Shown: positions 9,268 through 18,284, numbered from the stretch's first letter. The stretch: DNA of 26,168 bases from Chara braunii (GCA_003427395.1 BFEA01000503.1:873108-899275); one strand, 5' to 3'. Numbers and translations are program-made. Notes: a model not told the origin generated them from the sequence alone.

Positions 9268-9425
9268 GGTCCCACTAGCAAAGAGGACTGGATTGAACAC
9301 CTGAATCTGGACTTGTTTGTGGAAAGGTGCAGAAAGTTGAGATTGAACTGCTTTTCCACATGCACCTCTGTTTAAAACACGTCCAGATTCAGGATGTTTA
9401 TCCAACCCTCTTTGCTAGTGGGACC
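9268..9425. mobile_element. 155-bp foldback family, copy 3
   Basis: The cleanest copy: GGTCCCACTAGCAAAGAGGA at the left end and TTTGCTAGTGGGACC at the right. Weaker inverted similarity continues outward on both sides (GCTCCCATCTATTCCTGGGG at 9243 against CCAGGAATACGGGC at about 9438), giving a structure of roughly 220 bp. GCTCCCRTCTATTCYTGGGG also occurs at 2039, next to the foldback there. Confidence 0.88.
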
Positions 9426-9524
9426 TCACTGGAAACCCAGGAATACGGGCTACTAGTTGTAGCTTTGTATGTGATGAGCAGCATTTATTCAGCGCATGCG
9501 CATGTGCAGAGGGGGCGCTTTTCT

Positions 9525-9745
9525 CTTTTCATGTGCTGGCTGTGGAGGAGAGAGGGGGAAAGGGGGGGGAGGGAGGGAGGGTATAAATTGGTTTTTTAAG
9601 GGGTTGAAAAGGGTTTAAAAAGGGGTGCCTTACTCTGGTTTTTTTTTTTTTTTTTTTTTTTTTTTCCATTNTGTGAGAAGGGTTTTTTTTTTTTTTTTTT
9701 TTTTTTTTTAATCACATCCAAAAGTCGTTTGTATCTAGGGAGATA
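9525..9745 (+). repeat. Dispersed G-rich, TATA-bearing repeat, copy C
   Basis: GGCTGTGGAGG, a long G-rich run, GGGTATAAATTGG (TATAAAT at 9582-9588), AAGGGGTTGAAAAGGG, GGGGTGCCTT, two T tracts and AAGTCGTTTGTAT follow the order of copy A. One undetermined base (9671) interrupts the T tracts. Confidence 0.65.
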
Positions 9746-9842
9746 TCCCGGGCGGCCGGGTCCGGACATCACGCCCGGTTTGGCGACCGGGTGACCCGCC
9801 GAGCATGCCCCCCGGGCATGGGCCCGGGCAGCCCCAGTGCGG

Positions 9843-9877
<35 letters not shown>

Positions 9878-9892
9878 TAAGAAACAAATATG

Positions 9893-10093
9893 TTGTGTAG
9901 AATTGCAACACAAACAACTTCTGGCTGAGGGTCACATCAGAATCTCTCACGGAATTAAAGACTAAGAAAAAAAAAAACAACAACTCACACTAAGGTGCCC
10001 CCCTTTAAACCCCTTTAGCCCCTTTAAAATTCATTTATACTCCCCTTCCCCCCCCTTGACAGCCAACTCTCAAAAAAAGAAAAGAGCCCGGAG
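9893..10093 (-). repeat. Dispersed G-rich, TATA-bearing repeat, copy B
   Basis: On the minus strand it reads CCGGGCTC, TTGGCTGTCAAGGGGG, GAGTATAAATGA (TATAAA across 10034-10039), GGGGCTAAAGGGGTTTAAAG, CACCTTAGTGTGAG, ATTCCGTGAG, GATGTGACCCTCAGCC and TTTGTGTTGCAA, then a T tract. It faces copy C. Confidence 0.7.
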
Positions 10094-10214
10094 CGTGGAA
10101 AAACCCCACCGCCAAATGTTTTAATTTTATTTTAATATTTTTCGCCATGCCCAGGTACCCAGGCGTCAGACCCCCCGGGGCATCACGCCCGGGTGACCGG
10201 CCGGTCATGAATAT

Positions 10215-10400
10215 CTTCCTAGGTTTGTATTGCAATGCTACACAACTTTTTTTTTTTCAGAATTTTTTTTGATTTTTTTTTTTTTTGTTTTCTGGCGCTG
10301 GGGTTGCCCTGGACCCTGCCCGGGCAGATGGGCACCTGGGTGTGTATCCGGGCACTAGTTGGGTGTCCGGGCGCCCAGACAAACAGCGTAGCTCAAGAAC
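10215..10400 (+). repeat. GC-rich repeat fragment related to 2068-2122 and 7019-7097
   Basis: TTTGTATTGCAATGCTACAC and a T tract are followed by GGGCACCTGGGTGTGTATCC, GGGCACTAGTTGGGTGTCCG and AGACAAACAGCGTAGC. The last blocks match 7029-7080 on the same strand, and 2068-2110 on the opposite strand. The same blocks therefore surround several of the foldback elements. Confidence 0.6.
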
Positions 10401-10913
10401 GAACAATGGATTTAAGTTTGTTTGCGCTTTTTTTTTTTTTGTTAGGCTGTTGTAGGGGTGAAGGACCAGACCCGCCGTGATTGCTGGCAGCGGCAACGAA
10501 TGGTTATCCGGACAGGATAGGCCACCTACCCACCCATCCCCACGCGAACACTCCCAGCGCACCCCCTGACCCTACTATCCTACCCCTGTGCGTCGTCACC
10601 CTACCTGTATCGAGGGCAACTTGGACCAGACAGCAGTGACAAGCACCAAGGCTGGGCCAACCGCCCATTCCTAGTGGAAGCGGAAGCGGACGAACCTTGC
10701 CGTACGGAAACTTCGGACGCCAGGCTCATACACACCTTCTACAGGCCTAATTCAGAGAGTCTACTCAGCAGGAGCGGCAAGCCGGCGCCCACAGACACAT
10801 CCTACCATCCTTCACCTTAACTTCCCCAAGGCTAGGCGGAAGTCAGACTAGCCAGAGCGACTCCACCATTCCTTGGATGATGTGATTGCTGACCTGCTTT
10901 GACGGGTGCCGCT

Positions 10914-11096
10914 ATGGCTAATACCAACCCTAACTTCATTCCCGTGCGAAAATGCTTCACATGCAACAAACCAGGACATTTTCCTCGGGAATATCCGTGG
11001 AACCAATATAGGAACTATAACGGCGGTTATGGTGAGATGCGTATCCTTCTAGTTCATCATCAAGTCAAGTTAATATGTGAAGTTCTATTTGGATAA
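10914..11096 (+). pseudogene. N-terminal zinc-knuckle remnant of a retroelement protein
   Basis: ATG at 10914 lies in a favourable context (GCCGCTATGG). The frame reads MANTNPNFIPVRKCFTCNKP and continues GHFPREYPW, a retroviral-type zinc knuckle (CX2CX4HX4C) whose last cysteine is replaced by tyrosine. It ends at 11096. Just downstream, in other frames, lie reverse-transcriptase blocks related to those at 7380-8282, so this is probably the start of the same kind of protein. The region between the knuckle and the palm domain is largely deleted. Confidence 0.65.
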
Positions 11097-11703
11097 CACC
11101 TTCTTTAAGACCTTCTTTGAGTCTTTGAGGTGACCAGAGTTTGTTTGAAGCAAGGAGTGGGCATACCTATGGGAAAATCGTCCAGCCCTGTGTTATCATG
11201 TTTGCTGTTCGAACCTTTGCATGTCGGTATCAAAAACCGATGCCTTTCCACTTGGCTATACTCCAACGCGACCGACCAACGGCCTCAATGTCTTAGCTGT
11301 GTGTTTTCTACAAATTTCAATTTCTACTGTCGATTGGAGGAGCAGATCGACGTCTCTTTTCTGCGTTTCGTCCGCTGGAAAACGTCACAGCATTTGCAAA
11401 ATTCGAGAAAGCGCAGGAAGCGTCAAAAAGGAAGGCAGTGGAGCTACCGAAGAAGTTTGAAGAATGTTATGACCCTAAGTTGGTGTTGGAAAAAACGAGT
11501 GAAGGGGACTCATGGGATTTTCTTGGGTGTGCTGCGTTGACTATTTTGCGCCAGAAGTCCATCCGTTGCGTAGCTCTCCGCAGAAATTTGCGGGCTATCT
11601 TCCAGCAGGCGACTATGTCCCAAGGGATTCAGGATTTCTGCTCTTATTCCTCTCGACAGCAGAAAACAAATGCCCGTGATTGCACCCTGACTGCGTGGTT
11701 GTA
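11083..11703 (+). pseudogene. Decayed reverse transcriptase, relative of the 7380 copy
   Basis: Three frames each hold a block matching the 7380 protein. FYLDNTFFKT (from 11083) matches FLLDNFFFKS. GVGIPMGKSSSPVLSCLL (in the frame from 11130) matches KGIPMGGQASPPLASLV. ECYDPKLVLEKTSEGDSWDF (in the frame from 11438) matches ECYHKELRLERTDGNQNVVDF. The blocks are in the same order with similar spacing. At least two frameshifts and stop codons separate them, and no YVDD is recoverable between the second and third. The copy is dead. Confidence 0.8.
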
Positions 11704-11814
11704 GAAAACTTACTTACCTGCAGGTTTCTGCTGAAAATCTACGAAACACCCTCGGCAGCGGCCAAGCGCGGCCGAATCCGCGGACGCAGCCAGGCCGCCG
11801 ACCCCGCGGACACG

Positions 11815-12708
11815 NNNNNNNNNNNNNNNNNNNNNNNNNNNNNNNNNNNNNNNNNNNNNNNNNNNNNNNNNNNNNNNNNNNNNNNNNNNNNNNNNNNNNN
11901 NNNNNNNNNNNNNNNNNNNNNNNNNNNNNNNNNNNNNNNNNNNNNNNNNNNNNNNNNNNNNNNNNNNNNNNNNNNNNNNNNNNNNNNNNNNNNNNNNNNN
12001 NNNNNNNNNNNNNNNNNNNNNNNNNNNNNNNNNNNNNNNNNNNNNNNNNNNNNNNNNNNNNNNNNNNNNNNNNNNNNNNNNNNNNNNNNNNNNNNNNNNN
12101 NNNNNNNNNNNNNNNNNNNNNNNNNNNNNNNNNNNNNNNNNNNNNNNNNNNNNNNNNNNNNNNNNNNNNNNNNNNNNNNNNNNNNNNNNNNNNNNNNNNN
12201 NNNNNNNNNNNNNNNNNNNNNNNNNNNNNNNNNNNNNNNNNNNNNNNNNNNNNNNNNNNNNNNNNNNNNNNNNNNNNNNNNNNNNNNNNNNNNNNNNNNN
12301 NNNNNNNNNNNNNNNNNNNNNNNNNNNNNNNNNNNNNNNNNNNNNNNNNNNNNNNNNNNNNNNNNNNNNNNNNNNNNNNNNNNNNNNNNNNNNNNNNNNN
12401 NNNNNNNNNNNNNNNNNNNNNNNNNNNNNNNNNNNNNNNNNNNNNNNNNNNNNNNNNNNNNNNNNNNNNNNNNNNNNNNNNNNNNNNNNNNNNNNNNNNN
12501 NNNNNNNNNNNNNNNNNNNNNNNNNNNNNNNNNNNNNNNNNNNNNNNNNNNNNNNNNNNNNNNNNNNNNNNNNNNNNNNNNNNNNNNNNNNNNNNNNNNN
12601 NNNNNNNNNNNNNNNNNNNNNNNNNNNNNNNNNNNNNNNNNNNNNNNNNNNNNNNNNNNNNNNNNNNNNNNNNNNNNNNNNNNNNNNNNNNNNNNNNNNN
12701 NNNNNNNN
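11815..12708. other. Assembly gap (894 Ns)
   Basis: Undetermined bases. The frames drawn across it are meaningless. The gap length may be only a scaffold estimate. Confidence 0.99.
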
Positions 12709-12755
12709 TTTTTTATAATTCCAAAAAAAATCTTTTTCCAAAAAAAAAAAAATGG

Positions 12756-12784
12756 GGTTGTAGGGATTAAAAATCCCTACAACC
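12756..12784. repeat. Perfect 13-bp hairpin
   Basis: GGTTGTAGGGATT, a loop of AAA, then AATCCCTACAACC. It is exact and lies inside the gapped transposon close to the gap edge. It may be a local foldback or an assembly edge effect. Confidence 0.85.
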
Positions 12785-13017
12785 ACATATTTGTTTTTTT
12801 TTTTTACCCATTATTTTAATCAGGAAACATATGGTGAAATTGAGTCCGCGGGGCGGACAAGGTCGGCCGCGGACAAGGCCGTATCTGCGTCCGCCGTCCG
12901 AGATCGACCCCACGGACGCGTCCGCGGGTGTTTCATAGCTGAAAATAGCCCCCGTAAATTTCATGGCTTGACTAATAGACTGTTTTCCACCTGAATCTGT
13001 GTTTCTCTTCTCCTTGA

Positions 13018-13235
13018 AGGCAGAGTTGTGGAAGCAGGACTATCCTGATTTCATGTTTGATTTGGTTCTGAGAAATTTTGCTGCAAGATTTGGGGGCGTT
13101 TGGCTTCAACAGGCGCGTGTGTTTTCAAATTGGAAGAGGTTCGCATGCGTTCGCATGATTCTGGCATCTAGGGGCCCAAACATGTGGACGTGGGCCGAGA
13201 TAATAGGTAGAGATTATCTTTTGCAAAAGAGCTGA
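13018..13235 (+). other. Possible exon fragment, unrecognised
   Basis: After a pyrimidine-rich stretch ending TTGAAG there is an open frame reading GGVWLQQARVFSNWKRF and PNMWTWAEIIGRDYLLQKS before a stop. It is rich in aromatic residues, unlike the repeat-derived frames nearby. I recognise no family and see no convincing donor site. It could be part of a decayed transposon protein. Confidence 0.2.
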
Positions 13236-13335
13236 TTCAGGCTTAAGGAAGGACCTGTGCGAAAGAAGGATACCGGTCCGATGGAGTTGGATTTTGGTAG
13301 GGACCCCTTGTCCTACGGTTAACTGGTATTTGGAC

Positions 13336-13573
13336 CATACTTGCAAGCGGACGCCGTCCGGGCGGTTCCGTACGTGCGGCAGACCGCCGGACGGGACCCG
13401 CCCGGCGCAGGAATGTGCGCCCGGCGACCAGTTACCCCCCACCCTCCCCTTCATAAAAAAAAAAACGGCCCCGTGCAGTCCAGTCCGGGTCCGTCTGGTC
13501 CGGGGAAAGGGTGCCGCACGCGGCGAAGCGGACCGGACCGGACGCTCGTCCGGTCCGTCTGCTTGCAAGTATG
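13336..13573. mobile_element. 238-bp hAT-like MITE with 8-bp TSD
   Basis: The termini CATACTTGCAAGCGGACG (13336-13353) and its inverted partner at 13556-13573 match at 17 of 18. ATTTGGAC occurs immediately outside both ends (13328-13335 and 13574-13581), an exact 8-bp target duplication. The interior is very GC-rich with repeated GTCCGG/CCGGAC strings and one A11 run, and has no coding capacity. The exact boundaries make this one of the most secure calls in the window. Confidence 0.92.
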
Positions 13574-13675
13574 ATTTGGACTGACTATGTGAATTCGTAC
13601 TTCGACTTTAGAGGCATTCCCAGGCGAAAAACACATAAGACGGGACCGATAGGATAGGATGGAGCCTCTCCCCAG

Positions 13676-13713
13676 GTGCTAGTGGTGTCTGATTCGACCA
13701 GCACCACTAGCAC
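13676..13713. repeat. Perfect 12-bp hairpin
   Basis: GTGCTAGTGGTG, a 14-base loop, then CACCACTAGCAC. There is no T run or gene directly beside it, so a terminator role is not supported. Confidence 0.8.
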
Positions 13714-14154
13714 TGCAGGGGGCAGTTTTCTCAAAAAAAAAAAAAAGGGACGGTACGGGACTGGCGAAACTGTTTGGCACTATGTTAGGAGTCCGGTAGT
13801 ATATAGGTCAAGCGAACCACCAGGGTCTTTGAGCCAGCAAAGAGTCCTGAAGAGGACCGGTAGGCGACCAGCTGACAAGGATTGTCGAGTCACACGCCAT
13901 CACTGCGTTCGGCAGTCTGAGCGAGGACCCCTGCTTCTGCGGTCGGCCGTATCAGGGGATTGGTTTGACGACCGATGTTCCTCCGGGATACTGTTTCATT
14001 GACTTCTGCGTGGATGTCGGTTTGTCCTAGTGTCATGTCTGTCTAGTTGGTCGTCATTCGTCTTTCTCCTCTTCTTCCCCTCTCGTTTCCTTTGTTCCTT
14101 CATTCCTCGTTTCCTTCTTTCTTTCATCTGACTTGTGGAATGATTCTTTTGGAT

Positions 14155-14321
14155 CTATTTCACGCGTCTTCCATTTGTTTAGTATGCTGCGAGGAGCAAG
14201 AGCAAATGTGGAAGTATTGCTCTATTTCACACGTCTGCCATTTGTTTCGTCGACCACATGTTTGCTATGCATGGATGTGAAATAGAGCAATACTTCCACC
14301 ATCTCTCTCGCTCCTCGCAGC
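14155..14321. repeat. Foldback with 46-bp arms plus internal direct repeat
   Basis: The arms at 14186-14231 and 14276-14321 pair at about 41 of 46 positions; both include GTGGAAGTATTGCTCTATTT in sense or complement. A 29-bp direct repeat beginning CTATTTCAC occurs at 14155-14183 and 14222-14250, so the left arm and loop seem to have been partly duplicated. Purine/pyrimidine-rich flanks (14050-14130 CT-rich, 14385-14490 GA-rich) are loosely complementary and may extend the structure. Confidence 0.8.
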
Positions 14322-14826
14322 CATCCGGCAGACGACCCTCTCATGTAAACGTCAGGTAAGACTGGATGTAGAAAACATGACAGAGGCGACACAAGAAGAG
14401 AGGAAGGAAAGAGAACAGAGGAATGGCCATAGGAACGAAGCAAAAAAATACAAAAAAAGGAACAAGGAAAGAAAAAAAAAAAGGGGATAAAAACAAGGGA
14501 AACGGAGTTGGCTGTGATTGGTGTTTCCTTGAGCTGGGAGAAATGGGGTGTGACAGTCTGCAATTTTGTCGAGCGGGGAATTAAAAAAAAAGTGCACTCC
14601 AGATGCAACATTGAAAAAAAAACAACGAAAGGCACAAAACATCAGAGAACAAGAAACGCAATCGGGGAATCTATGTCACCGTTTGAACCTTCAATTCCGT
14701 CCGTTCAATGCCTGAACTTCGGAAGTTCGGAGGTCAATTCCGTTCATTGGGGAATTATTGAACTCCACAGGGTGGGGGGCAGTGCGCACCCCGAGGGCTA
14801 CGCGGTGGGGGCCTCAAAAGTTCAAC

Positions 14827-14827
<1 letters not shown>

Positions 14828-14870
<43 letters not shown>

Positions 14871-14879
14871 ACAAACCCC

Positions 14880-14919
<40 letters not shown>
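14828..14919. repeat. C43 tract, short spacer, A39 tract
   Basis: Forty-three Cs, ACAAACCCCC, then thirty-nine As. Open frames here are poly-proline, poly-glycine, poly-lysine or poly-phenylalanine artefacts. Exact lengths are unreliable in a short-read assembly. Confidence 0.95.
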
Positions 14920-14921
<2 letters not shown>

Positions 14922-15312
14922 AAAAGATCTCACTGCGATATAGCCCACACCTTTTGTGTTCGCAATTTGAACAACCCCTAACCAAGCATCCCCAACCACG
15001 GACACCTTTTTTTTCTTTTTTCCGTTTTTGATTTTTTTTAAAATATAAAACAGGTCACCAAAAATCAAACAAAAAACATGGGGACGTGCAACACACCGTC
15101 CTGCATGCCCCCTTCTTTTTTTGGCAGCCTTTTAGGGGGCCGTTTTGACTTATCTGCAGGTCAGCTCAATTTATTGAACTGTGTTCCTTGAAAGGAGTTC
15201 AATTCCTGTATTGACATCGAGCACGAATTCAGCTGTGGCTTACTGTCCACGTATACGCCCGCCGCCTGCTTGAGACGTGGACCTTAACGTATGGCCCGGA
15301 ATGGGACCGGCT
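14920..15312. other. No gene seen
   Basis: AT-rich unique sequence with short T and A runs. No open frame with splice or family support. Confidence 0.5.
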
Positions 15313-15702
15313 TCACGTATTCAATTGTTTGCCAGCGATCTTCCAACGCTGGTCCTGGCCAAGTTCAACAACTTTTGAATCTTGAAAAAAAATTGTGAAC
15401 TGTATCTCGTGGGTAGCACCAAAACGCCAATCGGGCGCATTCAATGAATCCGCCGTAACAAAGCGGGGAACAATTGTAGTACGATAAGGACCAAGCATGG
15501 TTTCCGTTCGAGATTCTACAAACCGACCGAGAAATTCTCCAGCTTGCGCCCCCGATGCCTCGGCAGGATCAAGAGAGAACTGCACACATGCCTCTGCACT
15601 TAGGCTTACTTTCCCAGAGTCCTCTACCTGAATGCATCTGGCTAGGTAGTAATCGATATACCTCCAGTTTGAAGTACATAGATCAGATGATGTTCTGTCC
15701 TT
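15313..15702 (-). other. Possible terminal coding exon, unrecognised
   Basis: On the minus strand, ATTGCAG precedes an open frame of 129 codons ending in TGA at 15313-15315. The composition is ordinary and protein-like (NWRYIDYYLARCIQVEDSGK, EFLGRFVESR, PYRTTIVPRFVTAD) and not repeat-derived. I do not recognise the family. A second minus-strand frame at 18371-18618 shares a loose pattern (VD..G....A...Q then GRF), and a possible signal-peptide exon lies further upstream at 19320-19481. All three could belong to one secreted-protein gene, but the junctions are not shown. Confidence 0.35.
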
Positions 15703-16960
15703 CTGCAATCTGGGTTGTGCGATATTTTAGGGTGGCCTTTGCAGCTTGCAGGCGAATCCCACCCACCTATACGTGATAACAGAGTCGAGCTGCGTCAGCC
15801 CCCAGGCAGTCCTATCCCACAGGTACTGACTGGGCAGGCGACACCGGCATAAGGTCTGCCGTTAACTTAGCACTGCTCCCCACCCCGGTTTGTCGGCCGC
15901 TGCACCACCCCTCCCTCCCCTATCCCTTTACGAACACCAACACGCCCTGCTAATGCCGCCTCAGGTGGCCAGCAGCAGCCTCTTTCTAGCTGCTACTGTC
16001 TTCACCTGCACAGAATGTGTGGTCATTATTGCTGCATCTAGAGTCTCGACTGAAAGTTTTGCCCCAATTGCAGTCCGCCCCTCCTACCTTGGTCATCAGC
16101 TAGACCGCTCTCCAGTCGCTGTGGCTGTACTGCTGTTGTTCTGGTCATTGTTGGTCGTATATCATCCGGAGGTACTCTGGCCTCGTCCGTAGGGACACGG
16201 CCACCATCTGTCCCCATACCTCCCTCATCATCTAGACCTCTTCAGTCGGTGCAGTTGTTTCCGTCTTCACCATTCGCCCCCATCCTCTGTCATCAGTAGG
16301 TACACGGCCACCATTCGCCCCCCCATCCTCTTCGGCCGAGTTGATCTGGTTTCAGACATCAGTAGGTACAGGGCCTCCCCACCCTCTGTCATCAACTGCG
16401 CCCTACAGACAATCCCTCCACTACAGCCCCCCCATTCAACCATCCCACCTGCAGCCCCTGCCATGCCAAAGCGAGCCCCAAAGATGACCATCATGGGGGA
16501 TTCCATCCCTTCCTGCGTGAGCCAATCAGCCCTCCACTGCTGGGTCGCTTGAAGCACAAGGGATTAGAAAGGGGGGGAGCGGGGGGGAGGAGAGATTCCA
16601 ATAGGTCGTGCGCTGGGCAATCATCCATTTAGTGCACAACAGGGGTGCTCCAATCCATCATGTGGGAATGGCAGGGGCCAGCGATCCAATCCGCCGCGAA
16701 GAGAGGGACGGGGCATGGCAATTCAAATATTGCGCGTTGCGCGCAGAGATGAAGGCGGCCTGTGGCAGGTTCTGAGGTTCTGTGAGGGTCATGGAAGAAG
16801 GAAAAGCAGGTGTGGGTGCGCTTCCTCAAAAGCTGGACCCACCAAGGACAGATGAAGCCATTTGGCAAGCATGCGTTTCTTGAAGGCACACTGTGATGTT
16901 CTCCTCCGAGGCTAATCATGCCTGCGGTGAAGTTGATGGATGGTGTCATTACTATCAGCT
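15703..16960. other. No gene seen; degenerate CT-rich repeats
   Basis: The plus strand is pyrimidine-rich from about 15880 to 16550. CATCAGTAGGTACA followed by SGGCC occurs at about 16282 and 16358, with weaker relatives (GGACACGGCCACCAT near 16192), suggesting an old tandem repeat. The open frames lack support. Confidence 0.5.
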
Positions 16961-17160
16961 TTTCATGTTCGATCAGGTGTGACCATCCTTATCGGGTAGT
17001 GCAGTTAAATAGGGTACAACCATTACGATCGGGTTACGAAGTCGTGCCTCGTGTGTGATCATTGGGACCGGGTAAACTGCAGTTCGATCTGGTCTGAGTA
17101 TTAAGATCGGGTGTGAGCATCAGGCGATCAGTGCGAGCGTTACGATTGGGGGGTTGTTAA
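16960..17160 (-). repeat. Degenerate inverted-orientation relatives of the 23-bp repeat
   Basis: Scattered TTACGATCGGG, TTACGATTGGG and AAGATCGGGTGTGA resemble the reverse complement of the downstream unit (CCCCCCATCGTAATC). They look like an older, diverged array in the opposite orientation. Confidence 0.45.
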
Positions 17161-17176
17161 ATTAGATCATAATGGT

Positions 17177-17281
17177 CACACCCCCCATCGTAATCAATGC
17201 ACACACCCCATCGTAATCAATGCACACCCCCCATCGTAATCAATGCACACCCCCCATCGTAATCAATGCACACCCCCCATC
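17177..17281 (+). repeat. 23-bp tandem repeat, about 4.5 units
   Basis: The unit CACACCCCCCATCGTAATCA plus ATG recurs with ATCGTAATC starting at 17187, 17210, 17233 and 17256, and a partial unit at 17279. Copies are nearly identical and directly abutting, so this is a minisatellite and not a spaced array. Confidence 0.95.
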
Positions 17282-18284
17282 TGAGAGCTGTGCGATGGGG
17301 GGGTGCTGCATTGAAATTGGGTGTGCTGTCCAACGGCGTGCTGTCCTAGACAGCTGGTGGTGTGACAGTCGTCTGCGCGTGTTCTCGACTTGCACAATTT
17401 CCGGCTTCTTCATTGTGCTTCCCTGGTCGAAGGCAGGCTGTCATTCAAGAAGCGAGGTCCAGCGTCTCCATGAGGTGGTGAAGATACACATCCATGGACG
17501 CAGGCAGCAGAGGGGCACGCCAGTTCATCATCCACGGGGCAACGTGGCAGGGAAGAAGAAGCTGATGATGATGATGATGATGGCCCAAGAACGCGGGTGC
17601 TGTTCGCCAAAGGGATGCATGAGATGTCGCCAAAGAAACCCCAATTCAAGGCACAATGACAGGCACCATGCAGGACCGCCGGTCAAAGCTCCGCTGGTCA
17701 AAGCTCTAGGTTGACCAGGAGCAACGAACACAGAGACGGGGGAAGTGGAAACGCAGGTAAAGACCGGGGAGGTTGAGAGGATGGCGGATATCGACGAGGA
17801 TCGGCTTCAGATGCGAGTCGCCCGGTTGCAGAGATGTGGAATCAAGCGATACTACTAGATGTTTTCACTAAACTTGCGGAGAAACTGTGTGTGCGTGAGT
17901 GTGTGTGGGAGAGCGAGAGAGAGGGGTCATTTCTAAACGACTGACACTAAACGAAGCAACACGAAATTGTTCGGAGAATGCATGTTATTCATGTTATTGA
18001 TTTTTTGCCCTTTTTTTTTATACCCGAGTCCGGCGTTTTTTTTTTGTTTTTGTAATGCTCAGTCTGCACGCCTGCTTGAATAACGTGATGATTGGTTTGG
18101 CCTATCCTTTCTGGAAATGCCGGTCAGTACATATGCTGTGTCAGTGTGTTGTGTTCCTTTAACTTCATTATTTATTTGTGCCTTTGTGCTTGAGAAAAGA
18201 ACAACAATGAACCCGTGAGTCATATGGAGAGGAAGATGCAGCATGGCATAATGGAGAAAGAAACCGGCTTTCGTTTTTTTGGGT

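Larger units (their letters stand above)
11739..12938. mobile_element. DNA transposon with TIRs and 8-bp TSD, spanning the N gap
   Basis: The left end CTACGAAACACCC (11739-11751) and right end GGGTGTTTCATAG (12926-12938) are inverted copies with one mismatch in 13. CTGAAAAT directly precedes (11731-11738) and follows (12939-12946), an exact 8-bp duplication as expected of hAT-type elements. The subterminal sequence is rich in CCGCGGAC and CGTCCG on both sides. Positions 11815-12708 are Ns, so any transposase is unseen and the true length is unknown. It sits just after the dead reverse transcriptase. Confidence 0.8.

Noticed and set aside
11680-12819. Long frames of 379 and 358 codons
   Set aside because: They consist of undetermined bases across the assembly gap.
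13676-13713. Transcription terminator hairpin
   Set aside because: Eukaryotic context, no following T run and no gene ending there.
14508-15068. Frames with poly-Pro, poly-Gly, poly-Phe and poly-Lys
   Set aside because: They read through the C43 and A39 tracts; no independent coding signal.
17177-17281. CRISPR-like array
   Set aside because: The 23-bp units abut directly with no unique spacers, and the setting is eukaryotic.
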